Shown in pieces: positions 47,660 to 56,374 of a stretch of 63,250 bases of DNA. Origin of the DNA: Streptantibioticus rubrisoli. Lineage in GTDB: Bacteria > Actinomycetota > Actinomycetes > Streptomycetales > Streptomycetaceae. Position 1 is the first letter of the stretch, and each line of letters opens with the position of its first letter. Location: positions 1 to 63,250 of the forward strand of contig NZ_JANFNH010000043.1 of the NCBI RefSeq assembly GCF_024436055.1, read 5' to 3'. The translations under genes and the position numbers were made by a program. The notes beneath the pieces were generated by a model. That model searched no databases. It was given only the letters and a program-made list of their open reading frames with translations, and had not been told where the DNA came from.

Positions 47660-48166
47660 ATGCCACCCAGTGAGCGCATCACGAAGGCCATCGAAGTCCA
47701 AGCCGTCGGCGATGCCGCGGCCCGTGTGAACGCATGGCAGCGAAGTCAGGGGGCCGAGACGGTCGACGACCTCAACGCCATGGCTTGGGAGAACGTCGAC
47801 GCCATTGAACCTTCAGCGTTGAGTAACCCGCCGCCCCGTCCCGAACCCCGCCGCCAGCGGCATCCGCAAGCCCAGCGGCGGTGGAGCCGCCAGTGCGTCG
47901 ACCACCGGGCGGGACAGCGCCCGGTCGCAGAGTGTGCCGAGGGCGAAGTCGGCGGTCAGGGCCAGGACTTCGGGGCGGTGCTGGTGCAGGCGGTGGCCGT
48001 CGGAGTGGACCTCGAAGCGGCAGATGTTGGGGTTGACCTTCTTGACGCGCTCCGCGAGGCGGTAGGACAACTCCGGGTCGGACGCGGTGTCGTTGGTGCC
48101 GTGCACCATCAGCACGTGGCGCCCGGCGAGGTGTTTCACCGGATCGGGTTCCTGCCCGGCCGGTAG
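47660..48166 (+). pseudogene. Truncated gene remnant antisense to hydrolase
   Basis: An ATG at 47660 opens a frame whose first roughly 50 residues look like real protein (SERITKAIEVQAVGDAAARVNAW then GAETVDDLNAMAWENVDAIEP). After about 47812 the frame continues on the antisense strand of the hydrolase gene and becomes Arg/Pro-rich. This suggests the 5' end of a gene cut off by a rearrangement at the hydrolase 3' end. Confidence 0.35.
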
Positions 48167-48622
48167 CCAAGGGGCGATCGCGGCAACGGAGTTGACGGCC
48201 GGGTGGCCGCCCGCCCGTAGTGCGGCGCGGGCGCCCACGTCGATGCCGACCAGGCACAGCGGTACGTCCCCGTACCGCCGCACGATCTCCTCCGCCGCCC
48301 ACGCGGCATCCTCCGCGGGATGCGCGTGGTTGCCGTTCCAGCCGCGGAAGCGGTAGTGCACCACGTGCGCCACCAGCCCGTCGGAGCGCCCGGCCCGTAC
48401 CAGCGCACGGGCCAGCGGCCAGGCCGTCGCGGCCGACAGGGCGGAACCGCGCCGGTTGCTCACCGCACGGCCCGCGGGCAGCACCAGCACCACGGCGCGC
48501 ACCGCGGTACCGGCGACCGCGCCCATGGCCCGTCCCAGCCGGGCGCTGCGCGCCGCCGCGGCCAGCGGCGCCACGCCTTTTCGGGGGGTGGCCCCCGTAC
48601 CACCGAGGGATTGCGAAGCCAT
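47813..48622 (-). CDS. Alpha/beta hydrolase (dienelactone hydrolase-like)
   Basis: Protein of 269 residues. The segment LCLVGIDVGARAALRAGGHP resembles the nucleophile elbow of alpha/beta hydrolases but with D in place of the usual S or C (G-I-D-V-G), and LMVHGTNDTASDPELS and SDGHRLHQH could supply the Asp and His. The D nucleophile position is notable and suggests altered chemistry or loss of activity. It is divergent from add; ATG at 48622. Confidence 0.7.
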   Translation of the reverse strand: MASQSLGGTGATPRKGVAPLAAAARSARLGRAMGAVAGTAVRAVVLVLPAGRAVSNRRGSALSAATAWPLARALVRAGRSDGLVAHVVHYRFRGWNGNHAHPAEDAAWAAEEIVRRYGDVPLCLVGIDVGARAALRAGGHPAVNSVAAIAPWLPAGQEPDPVKHLAGRHVLMVHGTNDTASDPELSYRLAERVKKVNPNICRFEVHSDGHRLHQHRPEVLALTADFALGTLCDRALSRPVVDALAAPPPLGLRMPLAAGFGTGRRVTQR

Positions 48623-48705
48623 GGCAGAACCTTGGCAGACCTGGCGGTGTGGTCCACCTGGCCGGTAGGTCAATGTTCGGTATCGGAATCCCTCAAACCG
48701 GCTTT

Positions 48706-48717
48706 CTACGCGCGTAG
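48706..48717. promoter_or_regulatory. Palindromic operator candidate, add copy
   Basis: Perfect CTACGCGCGTAG 17 nt before the adenosine deaminase start codon, where a bound protein would block initiation. Confidence 0.7.
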
Positions 48718-48733
48718 GCGCTAGCATCAGCCA

Positions 48734-49954
48734 ATGGAGAAGACAAGCCAGCTCACGAACCAGCTGGAGCAGACCCTCGGAGCCGCCGCGTCCGCGACGC
48801 CGGACCGGATCCGCCGGGCCCCCAAGGTGCTGCTCCACGACCACCTCGACGGTGGTCTGCGTCCCCAGACGATCATCGAACTCGCCGAGGCCATCGGCTA
48901 CGAGAACCTGCCCGAGACCGACCCCGAGCGGCTCGCCGTCTGGTTCCGGGACGCCGCCGACTCGCCCGCCAAGGAGGGCGGCGCCGGTCTGGTGCGCTAC
49001 CTGGAGACGTTCACCCACACCTGCGCCGTGATGCAGACCCGCGACGCGCTGTTCCGGGTGGCCGCCGAGTGCGCCGAGGACCTGGCCGCCGACGGCGTGG
49101 TCTACGCCGAGATCCGCTACGCCCCCGAGCAGCACCTGGAGGCCGGGCTCACCCTTGAGCAGGTCGTGGAGGCGGTCAACGAGGGCTTCCGGGAGGGTGA
49201 GCGCCGCGCTCTGGCCAACGGGCACCGCATCCGCGTCGGCGCCCTGCTCACCGCCATGCGGCACGCCGCCCGCTCGCAGGAGATCGCCGAACTCGCCAAC
49301 CGCTACCGGGACATGGGCGTCGTCGGCTTCGACATCGCGGGCGCCGAGGCGGGCTTCCCGCCCACCCGGCACCTGGACGCCTTCGAGTTCCTCAAGCGGG
49401 AGAACAACCACTTCACCATCCACGCCGGTGAGGCCTTCGGCCTGCCGTCGATCTGGCAGGCGATCCAGTGGTGCGGCGCCGACCGGCTCGGCCACGGCGT
49501 GCGGCTGATCGACGACATCCACGTCTCCCAGGACGGCTCGGTCAAGCTGGGCCGACTCGCCTCGTACGTACGGGACAAGCGGATCCCGCTGGAGATGTGC
49601 CCGACCTCCAACCTGCAGACCGGCGCGGCGGACAGCTACCACGAGCACCCCATCGGCCTGCTGCGGCGGCTGCACTTCCGGGTGACCGTCAACACCGACA
49701 ACCGGTTGATGAGCGGTACGACGCTGAGCGACGAGTTCCAGCACCTGGTGGACGCGTTCGGCTACACGCTCGACGACCTGCTGTGGTTCACCGTCAATGC
49801 GATGAAGTCCGCGTTCATTCCTTTCGATGAACGTCTGGCCATGATCAACGACGTGATCAAGCCCGGCTACGCCGAGTTGAAGGCCGAGTGGCTGTTCCGT
49901 CCGGCGACCGCGCAACCCCCGCTGGCCAGCGGTTCTACCGCCGAGCAGGGCTGA
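48734..49954 (+). CDS. add: Adenosine deaminase
   Basis: Enzyme of 406 residues that converts adenosine and deoxyadenosine to inosine and deoxyinosine. Zinc ligands H35 and H37 (LHDHLDGG), the HAGE catalytic segment, and TVNTDNR near the C-terminus carrying the conserved Asp pair are visible. Somewhat longer than the human enzyme, normal for actinobacteria. A palindrome copy lies 17 nt upstream. Confidence 0.94.
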   Translation: MEKTSQLTNQLEQTLGAAASATPDRIRRAPKVLLHDHLDGGLRPQTIIELAEAIGYENLPETDPERLAVWFRDAADSPAKEGGAGLVRYLETFTHTCAVMQTRDALFRVAAECAEDLAADGVVYAEIRYAPEQHLEAGLTLEQVVEAVNEGFREGERRALANGHRIRVGALLTAMRHAARSQEIAELANRYRDMGVVGFDIAGAEAGFPPTRHLDAFEFLKRENNHFTIHAGEAFGLPSIWQAIQWCGADRLGHGVRLIDDIHVSQDGSVKLGRLASYVRDKRIPLEMCPTSNLQTGAADSYHEHPIGLLRRLHFRVTVNTDNRLMSGTTLSDEFQHLVDAFGYTLDDLLWFTVNAMKSAFIPFDERLAMINDVIKPGYAELKAEWLFRPATAQPPLASGSTAEQG

Positions 49955-50132
49955 CCTCAGGTCGCGGAAACGCCTCTGGGGCCGCGCGGTCACGGTGCTA
50001 CGCGCGGCCCGGTCGCCCTGTTTGCAACCGGTGGCTGGGCGTCACTACGGTACTGCGAACAGTGATCGCCTCATGACCCGGCGTGGTCACTGCTGCCGTC
50101 GGGCCGCCACAAGCCACCAGAGGATTGAAACG

Positions 50133-50465
50133 ATGAAGAACGGAACCATCAGGACCCTCGGTGCCGCAGCGCTCGGTGTGGCCTTCGCCGCCGCCGCTGC
50201 GGGCTCCGCGAACGCCGCGGAGGCCGCCACCCCGTCGGCGCTCCCGGCCGCCAACCCGGCCGCCGTGCTGGACGGCGTGACTGGGAAGCTCCCGGTCGAG
50301 AAGGTCGCCGGGCTGCTGCCCGGCGCGAGCACCGTGACCCAGTCGGCCCAGGGCGTGCTGCGGAACGTGAGCGGTCCGGACGGCAACGGTCTGCTCGGCG
50401 GCCTGCAGCCGGGCACCCTGCCCGTCGGCTCGGTCACCGACGCGGTGGGCGCCGTAGGCCACTGA
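50133..50465 (+). CDS. Small secreted protein
   Basis: Protein of 110 residues with a signal peptide (about 1-27, cleavage near SANAAEA). The mature part is Ala/Gly/Pro/Val-rich with LLPGASTVTQSAQGVLRN and no Cys. Small secreted proteins of this type are common in Streptomyces. AGAGGATTG precedes the ATG. Function unknown. Confidence 0.65.
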   Translation: MKNGTIRTLGAAALGVAFAAAAAGSANAAEAATPSALPAANPAAVLDGVTGKLPVEKVAGLLPGASTVTQSAQGVLRNVSGPDGNGLLGGLQPGTLPVGSVTDAVGAVGH

Positions 50466-50528
50466 CGCCCTTCCTCCTTCGGGCGTCTGACCAGAGCGGG
50501 CCGTGTTCTACCCCCGGGACACGGCCCG
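50464..50528. terminator. Two hairpins between convergent genes
   Basis: A 7-bp stem (50464-50470 with 50481-50487) and a 10-bp perfect stem (50497-50506 with 50519-50528) between the small secreted protein gene and vanZ-like gene. Confidence 0.75.
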
Positions 50529-50547
50529 TTCGCACGCCCGGCGCCGG

Positions 50548-51090
50548 TCAGCGGGTGGCGCCGAGCCCGGACATCGCGGGCGTCCTGGCCTGCGGCTCGC
50601 GGTCCGGCCGGGGCTCGTGCCGCCGGTGGCCGCGTCTGCGCAGCGCCCGCCGGGCTGCGGGAACCACCAGCAGATGGGCCAGCGCCACCCCGGTGGTGTT
50701 GAGCAACAGCGCGTCGACGTCCAGCAGTTGACCGGCCATCCAGGTGCGCACCGCCTCGACGCCCAACGACAGCATCAGCCCGGTGAAGACGGTACGGGCG
50801 AAGGAGACCACCGGCGGTACGTCCAACCGCCCACCGGCCAGCGGCAACAGCACGCCGAGCGGCGCGAGCAGCAGCAAACCGCCGCCGATGCTGCGCACCG
50901 CCGCCACCGGGCCGAGCGCCAGGTCGGCGCGAATGGTGTGCAATGGAGTGAAGTTGCCCGCCGCCATCCAGGTCGCCGGCGACGGCCGCAGGGCGAGCCA
51001 GTAGACCACCGCCAGATACACCACGGTCAGGACCGCGCCCGCAGGCCGCGCCCAGGTAAGGGTCAGCGGCCGCCGCTCATCTCGCTGCAC
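50548..51090 (-). CDS. VanZ family membrane protein
   Basis: Protein of 180 residues with about four hydrophobic helices and the VanZ-family pattern VYLAVVYWLALRP, NFTPLHTIR and LLLNTTGVALAH. VanZ proteins are associated with teicoplanin susceptibility and polar lipid export; the role here is unknown. Convergent with the small secreted gene. Confidence 0.82.
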   Translation of the reverse strand: MQRDERRPLTLTWARPAGAVLTVVYLAVVYWLALRPSPATWMAAGNFTPLHTIRADLALGPVAAVRSIGGGLLLLAPLGVLLPLAGGRLDVPPVVSFARTVFTGLMLSLGVEAVRTWMAGQLLDVDALLLNTTGVALAHLLVVPAARRALRRRGHRRHEPRPDREPQARTPAMSGLGATR

Positions 51091-51169
51091 GCCGTCAATG
51101 ACGCACGGTGACCTGCGGCGGTTCCTTGGTCCCGCCGGACGAGACCTACGTCATGTCCGACTCGGGCCG

Positions 51170-51760
51170 TCAGGCCCTGGTGCCCTCGGTCGATCCGGCG
51201 TCCGGCCGGGTGCGCAGCGCGTCGTCACAGCGGTAGCGCAGCGGTGGGACGCCGCGGTCCGGGCCGCCCAGCACCACCGAGCGGTCGGCGGCGCCCGCCG
51301 CGGTCCCGGCGAAGGTGCACACCAACTGGCCCACCGCGTAGGAGGGCAGGTCGTCGGGGTCCTGGTTCAGCCGCAGCGTCTCCGCCGGATCCCCGGGGAA
51401 CGGCCCGTTCACGCTCAGCCCGCCCGGCACCTCGGAGGCGAAGCCGCCCCTCTCCTCGGCCTGGTCGGGCTTGCGCAGCAACTCGGCCAGCAGCGTACGG
51501 GCGGTGGCCAGCCGGTCGGAGTGCCGGTCGGGGACGACGCGCCGCACCGGTGAGACCCGCTGGCTGCACACCAGGTACACGTCCACGGTCACCGTGCCCC
51601 GCGCCGTGCTCGACGCGGTACGCGGCTGGTCGCAGGAGACCCGGGTCGGCGCCGCCCCCGCGTCCACCGGTACCGAGGTGGCGCGGATCCCGCACCCCGC
51701 CGTACCGAGGGCCAGCGCCAGCACAACCCCCGCGCCCAGCAGCCGCCTTGGCGACGTCAA
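51170..51760 (-). CDS. Lipoprotein of the AfsQ locus
   Basis: Lipoprotein of 196 residues. The TTG start at 51760 overlaps the kinase stop (TTGA) and follows GAGGAGGGG. The lipobox is LGTAGC. The mature domain has VDVYLVCSQRVSPVRRV and LVCTFAGTA, resembling the GerM-like domain. The third gene after afsQ1-afsQ2, as in S. coelicolor, so a role in envelope signal sensing is likely. Confidence 0.8.
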   Translation of the reverse strand: MTSPRRLLGAGVVLALALGTAGCGIRATSVPVDAGAAPTRVSCDQPRTASSTARGTVTVDVYLVCSQRVSPVRRVVPDRHSDRLATARTLLAELLRKPDQAEERGGFASEVPGGLSVNGPFPGDPAETLRLNQDPDDLPSYAVGQLVCTFAGTAAGAADRSVVLGGPDRGVPPLRYRCDDALRTRPDAGSTEGTRA

Positions 51761-53511
51761 CTCCGCCCCTCCTCGGGCTCGTTCGGCGCACCGTGGTCGC
51801 ACGGGTCGCCGGAGTCATGGTGTTCGGCGGGCGGGATCGGCAGCCGCAGCGTGAACACCGCGCCGCCCTCGGGCCGGTTGGCGGCGGTGATGGTGCCGCC
51901 GTGGATGTGCGCGTTCTCCATGGCGATGGACAGACCGAGCCCGCTGCCCTCGGAACGCGCCCGCGAGGCGTCCGCCTTGTAGAAGCGGTCGAAGACATGC
52001 GGCAGGACGTCCTCCGGAATGCCCGGCCCGTTGTCCGCCACCTCGACCACCAGCTCCGCGCCCGCCCCTGGCCCGCCGCCACCGGCAACGGAGGCGCTAC
52101 GCGCCGCGGCGTGGCCCTCCCGTCGCCCGCCACCGCCCTCAACGGAGGCGCTCCGCGCCGCTGCGCCGCCCTCCCGTCGCCCGCCACCGCCCTCAACGGA
52201 GGCGCTCCGCGCCGCGGCGTGGTCTTCGGTGCGCACCGTCACCCGCACCGGAGAGCCGCCGTGCTTCAGGGCGTTGCCGATCAGGTTGGCCAGGATGACG
52301 TCCAGCCGCCGGGGGTCGAGCCGGACCACGATGCCGCGTGGCGCGTCCAGTTCGACCGCGTCCAGCCAGGCGCGGGTGTCGATGCAGGCGGTCACCATGT
52401 CGGCGACGTCCACCTCGTCGGCGCGCAGCTTGGCGGTGCCCGCGTCGAACCGGGTGACCTCCATCAGGTTCTCCACCAGGTCGCCGAGCCGCCGGGTCTC
52501 GGTGACCACGAGGCGTACCGCCGGTTCGATCATCGGGTCGAGGGCGTCGGCCTCTTCCTCAAGCACCTCCGTGACGGCGGTGATCGCGGTCAGCGGGGTG
52601 CGCAGCTCGTGTGACATGTCGGCGACGAACCTGCGGGACGCCTCCTCCCGGTCGCTCAACTCCTCGACCCGGCGCTGCAACGCCTCGGCCGCGCTGTTGA
52701 ACGTCCTTGACAGCTCGGCCAGTTCGTCTGTTCCGGAGACCCGCAGCCGGGTGTCCAGGTGCCCCTCGCCGAGCCTGCGCGCCGCGTCGCCGAGCCGCTG
52801 CACCGGTCGCAGCACGGTGGAGGCGGCGGCCTGGGCGAGCAGCGCGGCGCCGATCAGGGCCAGCAGGGTGGCGATGCCCAGCGACCAGGCCAGCGAGTTG
52901 AGGTCGGAACGCTCCGCGTCCAGCGACTTGTACATGTAGCCGGTCGGGCCGTTGCCCATCATCTTCGCGCCGCCGACCAGGAACGGCCGCCCGCCGGGCG
53001 CGGTGCGCTGCCAGTACAGGTGGTACGCGGCCTCATTGCCGTCCTTGAGCGGGCGGGGCTTGTTCACCGCCTTCTGCAGCGCGGCCGGTACCTGGTCGAG
53101 GGTGAACACGTCCCGGTCGGAGGTGGCCGCGCACTCGTTGCCGTTGCCGTCCTTGGCGATCAGCAGAACCTGGTAGTTCTGCGTGCTCGCCGCCATCCGG
53201 TTGGCGGCCTCCTGCAACTCGTCGCACGGCGGATTCACCGGCAGTGAGCCGACGTTGCGGGTCATCGACGCGCGGAAGTCGTTGAGCGCCGCGTTCTGCG
53301 CACGGGTGAGCACCGCGTCGCGGTTCAGCCAGTACGCGATGCCGGACACCGACACCGCGGCGGTCAGCGCGACCGCCGCGAACACCGCCACCAGCCGCAG
53401 CCGCAGGCTGCCGAACCGCAGCCGGGACAAGGCGGCCCTGAACCTCACCGCGGCCTCGCTATCGCCCGTACGCCCGTTGTCACTGCGGCGGGTCCAACCG
53501 GTAGCCGACAC
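51757..53511 (-). CDS. afsQ2: AfsQ2 sensor histidine kinase
   Basis: Membrane kinase of 584 residues: two transmembrane helices (about 41-60 and 210-230) flanking an extracytoplasmic sensor, then HAMP (about 230-285), dimerisation box with H301 in SHELRTPLTAI, N413 of the N-box, and the G1 motif DNGPG at 493-497. Between the N and G1 boxes (about 431-481) lies a triplicated 18-residue unit starting AAARSASVEGGGG, encoded by a 54-bp tandem repeat. The first ATG overlaps afsQ1 by 32 bp; GTG 53448 is an alternative start. Signals to AfsQ1. Confidence 0.9.
   Translation of the reverse strand: MSATGWTRRSDNGRTGDSEAAVRFRAALSRLRFGSLRLRLVAVFAAVALTAAVSVSGIAYWLNRDAVLTRAQNAALNDFRASMTRNVGSLPVNPPCDELQEAANRMAASTQNYQVLLIAKDGNGNECAATSDRDVFTLDQVPAALQKAVNKPRPLKDGNEAAYHLYWQRTAPGGRPFLVGGAKMMGNGPTGYMYKSLDAERSDLNSLAWSLGIATLLALIGAALLAQAAASTVLRPVQRLGDAARRLGEGHLDTRLRVSGTDELAELSRTFNSAAEALQRRVEELSDREEASRRFVADMSHELRTPLTAITAVTEVLEEEADALDPMIEPAVRLVVTETRRLGDLVENLMEVTRFDAGTAKLRADEVDVADMVTACIDTRAWLDAVELDAPRGIVVRLDPRRLDVILANLIGNALKHGGSPVRVTVRTEDHAAARSASVEGGGGRREGGAAARSASVEGGGGRREGHAAARSASVAGGGGPGAGAELVVEVADNGPGIPEDVLPHVFDRFYKADASRARSEGSGLGLSIAMENAHIHGGTITAANRPEGGAVFTLRLPIPPAEHHDSGDPCDHGAPNEPEEGRS
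52087..52221. repeat. 54-bp in-frame tandem repeat inside afsQ2
   Basis: Copies begin at 52087, 52141 and 52195 (the third partial), each opening AACGGAGGCGCT. 54 is a multiple of three, so the reading frame is kept. It encodes the AAARSASVEGGGGRREGH-like unit in the ATP-binding domain. Confidence 0.95.
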
Positions 53512-54157
53512 CGCGCACGGTACGGATCAGCTTCGGGGAGGACGGCACGTCCTCGACCTTGGCCCGCAGCCGCTGGACGCACGCGTCCACCAGCCGGGAG
53601 TCACCCAGGTAGTCGTGCTCCCACACCAGCCGCAGCAGTTGCTGCCGGGACAACGCCTGGCCCGGGCGGCGGCTCAGCTCCAGCAGCAGCCGCAGCTCGG
53701 TCGGGGTCAGTTGGAGGTCGTTGCCGTCCTTGGTCACCGTCATCGCCGACCGGTCGATCACGATCGAGCCGAAGGACGCCGAGTCCGTGCTGTCCCGCTC
53801 ACCGCGCCGCAGCACCGCGCGGATCCGGGCGTCGAGCACCCGCGGCTGGATCGGCTTGACCACGTAGTCGTCGGCGCCCGACTCGAGGCCGACCACCACG
53901 TCGATGTCGTCGCTGCGCGCGGTGAGCAGGATGATCGGCAACTGGTCGGTGCGGCGGATCCGACGGCACACCTCGAACCCGTCGATGCCCGGCAGCATCA
54001 CGTCCAGCACGATCAGGTCGGGACGCTGCTCGCGCAGCCGCTCCAGACCCTCCTCGCCGGTCGCGGCGGCCACCACGCGGTGGCCCTGCCGGGACAGGGC
54101 AAGTTCGAGGCCCGTACGGATGGCGTCGTCGTCCTCGATAAGCAACAGGAAGGGCAC
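53480..54157 (-). CDS. afsQ1: AfsQ1 response regulator
   Basis: OmpR-type regulator of 225 residues: receiver with E8/D9, phospho-acceptor D52 and K101, and a winged-helix DNA-binding domain ending VRGVGYRLDPPQ. It recognises GTNAC-N6-GTNAC sites and links nitrogen/envelope signals to antibiotic production in S. coelicolor. The GTG at 54157 gives the same length as the S. coelicolor protein; ATG 54166 is an alternative. It is divergent from sigQ across an AfsQ1 box. Confidence 0.95.
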   Translation of the reverse strand: MPFLLLIEDDDAIRTGLELALSRQGHRVVAAATGEEGLERLREQRPDLIVLDVMLPGIDGFEVCRRIRRTDQLPIILLTARSDDIDVVVGLESGADDYVVKPIQPRVLDARIRAVLRRGERDSTDSASFGSIVIDRSAMTVTKDGNDLQLTPTELRLLLELSRRPGQALSRQQLLRLVWEHDYLGDSRLVDACVQRLRAKVEDVPSSPKLIRTVRGVGYRLDPPQ

Positions 54158-54229
54158 GCAGGCCATTGTGGCGTACCGCGGGGTGTCACCGCGTACACCC
54201 CAGGGGGCGAAGCACCGTCGCGCGGCCCT

Positions 54230-54245
54230 GTGACAGGGCTGTGAC
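54230..54245. promoter_or_regulatory. AfsQ1 binding site
   Basis: GTGAC-AGGGCT-GTGAC, a perfect match to the known AfsQ1 site GTNAC-N6-GTNAC, located 73-88 bp from the afsQ1 start and about 117 bp from the sigQ start. Confidence 0.85.
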
Positions 54246-54361
54246 ACTCGACGGACAGCCTCATGAAAGTGGTCCGCCAGAGTTGTGTGCACCGGCGGGA
54301 AACCTCGCCGGTGACTACCACGAAATCCAGATCTGACCGGTTCCACTCACGGGGGCACGAG

Positions 54362-55132
54362 ATGAGCGCAATGCACACCACCACCTCCGCCGCGATCGTG
54401 CGGCAGCGTCCGCACACCGCCCAGTGGAACAACGAGGGACTGTCCGGTGCCGCAAGCGGGCGGGGGTGCGCACGCGGCACCGGACGCACCTCGGTCGGCT
54501 CGACGGCGGTGCGCCACCGGGCGCCCTACCTGAGCGCGATCGACGGCGGCGCCGCGGGGGTTGCCGCCAACACCGGGTACGGGGAGGCGGCCAGCGCGCG
54601 CAAGGCGGCCAGTGAGGCGGACTTCACCGCCTACGTCGCCGAGCGCCGCGCCTCCCTGTACGCGACCGCCTACCACCTGACCGGTGACCGGCACGAGGCG
54701 GAGGACCTGCTGCAGAGCGCGCTGTTCTCCACCTACCGTGCCTGGGACCGGATCAGCGACAAGGCGGCGCTCGGCGGCTACCTGCGCCGCACCATGACCA
54801 ACCTGCACATCAGCGCCTGGCGGCGGCGCAAGCTCAACGAGTACCCGACCGAGGAACTCCCCGAGACCGCCGGTGAGTCCGACGCGATGCGCGGCACCGA
54901 ACTGCGCGCCGTGCTGTGGCAGGCGCTCGCCAAGCTGCCGGAGCAGCAGCGCACGATGCTCGTGCTGCGCTACTACGAGGGCCGCACCGACCCGGAGATC
55001 GCCGAGATCCTCGGCATCAGCGTCGGCACCGTCAAGAGCAGCATCTGGCGCTCGCTGCGCCGCCTGCGCGACGACGAGGTGCTGGCCCAGGGCCGCGACG
55101 AGGCGGAGGCGTTCGACGAACTCGTCGCCTGA
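54362..55132 (+). CDS. sigQ: RNA polymerase sigma factor SigQ
   Basis: ECF-type sigma factor of 256 residues (SigE subfamily in Streptomyces) encoded divergently from afsQ1. The first ~85 residues are low complexity; then region 2 (ATAYHLTGDRHEAEDLLQSALFSTYRAWDR), and region 4 (LPEQQRTMLVLRYYEGRTDPEIAEILGISVGTVKSSIWRSLRRLR). AfsQ1 is known to control sigQ, and a perfect AfsQ1 box lies in the gap. Confidence 0.92.
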   Translation: MSAMHTTTSAAIVRQRPHTAQWNNEGLSGAASGRGCARGTGRTSVGSTAVRHRAPYLSAIDGGAAGVAANTGYGEAASARKAASEADFTAYVAERRASLYATAYHLTGDRHEAEDLLQSALFSTYRAWDRISDKAALGGYLRRTMTNLHISAWRRRKLNEYPTEELPETAGESDAMRGTELRAVLWQALAKLPEQQRTMLVLRYYEGRTDPEIAEILGISVGTVKSSIWRSLRRLRDDEVLAQGRDEAEAFDELVA

Positions 55133-55172
55133 GACGGGTCGCCTGGGACAGGGGGAAACGGGGGAACGGGGG

Positions 55173-55208
55173 CCGTAGGGGCGGGACCACAGGGTCCCGC
55201 CCCTACGG
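55173..55208. terminator. Bidirectional terminator between sigQ and uridine kinase gene
   Basis: Perfect 16-bp stem (55173-55188 with 55193-55208) and a 4-nt loop, 41 bp after sigQ. Confidence 0.9.
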
Positions 55209-55210
55209 GG

Positions 55211-55840
55211 TTATGCCCGTACGGGCTGCGGCGCGGCGGCCGCCACGATCCGTTCGAGCGCTTCGCGCTGCCCCAACGGCGCCGCCCCCAGGGCGACTTG
55301 TCCGGCGACGATCTCGCGCTCCCGCCGCATCAGCCGCCATCCCCTGCGGAGCAGGAACGGAACCGACTTGCGGCCCTCGCGCAGGTCCCGCCGGAACCGC
55401 CGCCAGGCGGTGACCGCCGGACGCCCGCGCAGACAGACGGCGTCAGCCAGCACTCCGGCCGCGCGGCAACGCTCGATGATCTCGGCCGCGAAGATCCCCT
55501 CGGCGACGAACACCGGCGCACCGCCCAGTTCGAACTCGGTCATGCCGACGATCGAGCTGCTGGCGATGGAGTAGACCGGCACCACCGCCGTCCCGCCGCG
55601 CACCGCCGTGACGATCGCGGCGACGGCCGCGTCCGCGTCCCAGGACCGCGGGGAGTCCCAGTCCGTAGCGCCACCGCCCGGCAGGGCGGGCAGCGTCGGG
55701 TCGTCACCCTCCTTGTAGAAGTCGTCGAGGTTGAGCACCGGAAGCCCGGTACGGGCGGCGAGCGAACTCTTTCCGGAACCTGAGGGCCCGGTCAGCAGCA
55801 CGACACGGGCAGCGCCTGGGCAGGGGTCAGCGACAGTCAC
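55211..55840 (-). CDS. Uridine kinase family protein
   Basis: P-loop kinase of 209 residues. The Walker A GPSGSGKS is at 18-25, followed by LDDFYKEGDDPTLP, a uridine-kinase-type segment, and DWDSPRSWD. It phosphorylates uridine or a related nucleoside. I chose the GTG at 55840; the open frame continues upstream but without protein-like sequence. Fits the nucleoside-salvage neighbourhood. Confidence 0.85.
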   Translation of the reverse strand: MTVADPCPGAARVVLLTGPSGSGKSSLAARTGLPVLNLDDFYKEGDDPTLPALPGGGATDWDSPRSWDADAAVAAIVTAVRGGTAVVPVYSIASSSIVGMTEFELGGAPVFVAEGIFAAEIIERCRAAGVLADAVCLRGRPAVTAWRRFRRDLREGRKSVPFLLRRGWRLMRREREIVAGQVALGAAPLGQREALERIVAAAAPQPVRA

Positions 55841-55969
55841 GGAACACCAGTGTGAGGCATACGACGCGCGCGAGCGCTGGTGGACCATGCGTAACGAACA
55901 AACTACGATGAGTGGTTGCAGGTTTGTGTGCCAACGCCCTTTGACGTCCGGTAAGTCAGGTAGGTCGCC

Positions 55970-56338
55970 ATGTCGTTCCGTATCCCCGCAGGCCGCGCGC
56001 TGCTTCGTACCGCGGTCGCCCTGTCCACCGCAGCGGGCGCGCTGGCGGCCAGCGCGGGCGCCGCCTCGGCCCGCAGCGAACTGCACCTGCCGGGCGGCGG
56101 GGACGTGGTGAGCGGCACGTTGCAGGGCCTGGACAGCTCGGTGGGCCCGGTCAAGCGCCTCCAGCTGTACCCGCTGGCGAAGACCACCGTCGACCCGCTG
56201 ACCAACACCGTCGGCACCCAGATCGCCGACTTCAAGCCGATCACCACCAGGCCGCTGACCAGGCCGCTGTCCGACGGCGACTCGCTGTCCGAACTCCCGT
56301 TGGTCGGCCCCCTGACCAAAATCCTGCCGGGGGGCTGA
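55970..56338 (+). CDS. Small secreted protein
   Basis: Protein of 122 residues with a signal peptide (about 1-35, cleavage after ASA near SARSE). The mature part includes LHLPGGGDVVSGTLQGLDSSVGPVKRLQLYPL and has no Cys. Similar in size and composition to the one at 50133, suggesting related secreted proteins. Function unknown. Confidence 0.65.
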   Translation: MSFRIPAGRALLRTAVALSTAAGALAASAGAASARSELHLPGGGDVVSGTLQGLDSSVGPVKRLQLYPLAKTTVDPLTNTVGTQIADFKPITTRPLTRPLSDGDSLSELPLVGPLTKILPGG

Positions 56339-56366
56339 CCGCGAACGGCCAACCCCCCGGCAGGAT
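56321..56366. terminator. Hairpin between convergent genes
   Basis: Perfect 14-bp stem (56321-56334 with 56353-56366); the left arm overlaps the end of the secreted protein gene. Confidence 0.85.
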
Positions 56367-56374
56367 CACGAAGG

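Noticed and set aside
47813-49993. Very long minus-strand frame through add
   Set aside because: The part beyond 48622 is antisense to adenosine deaminase and has shadow-frame composition.
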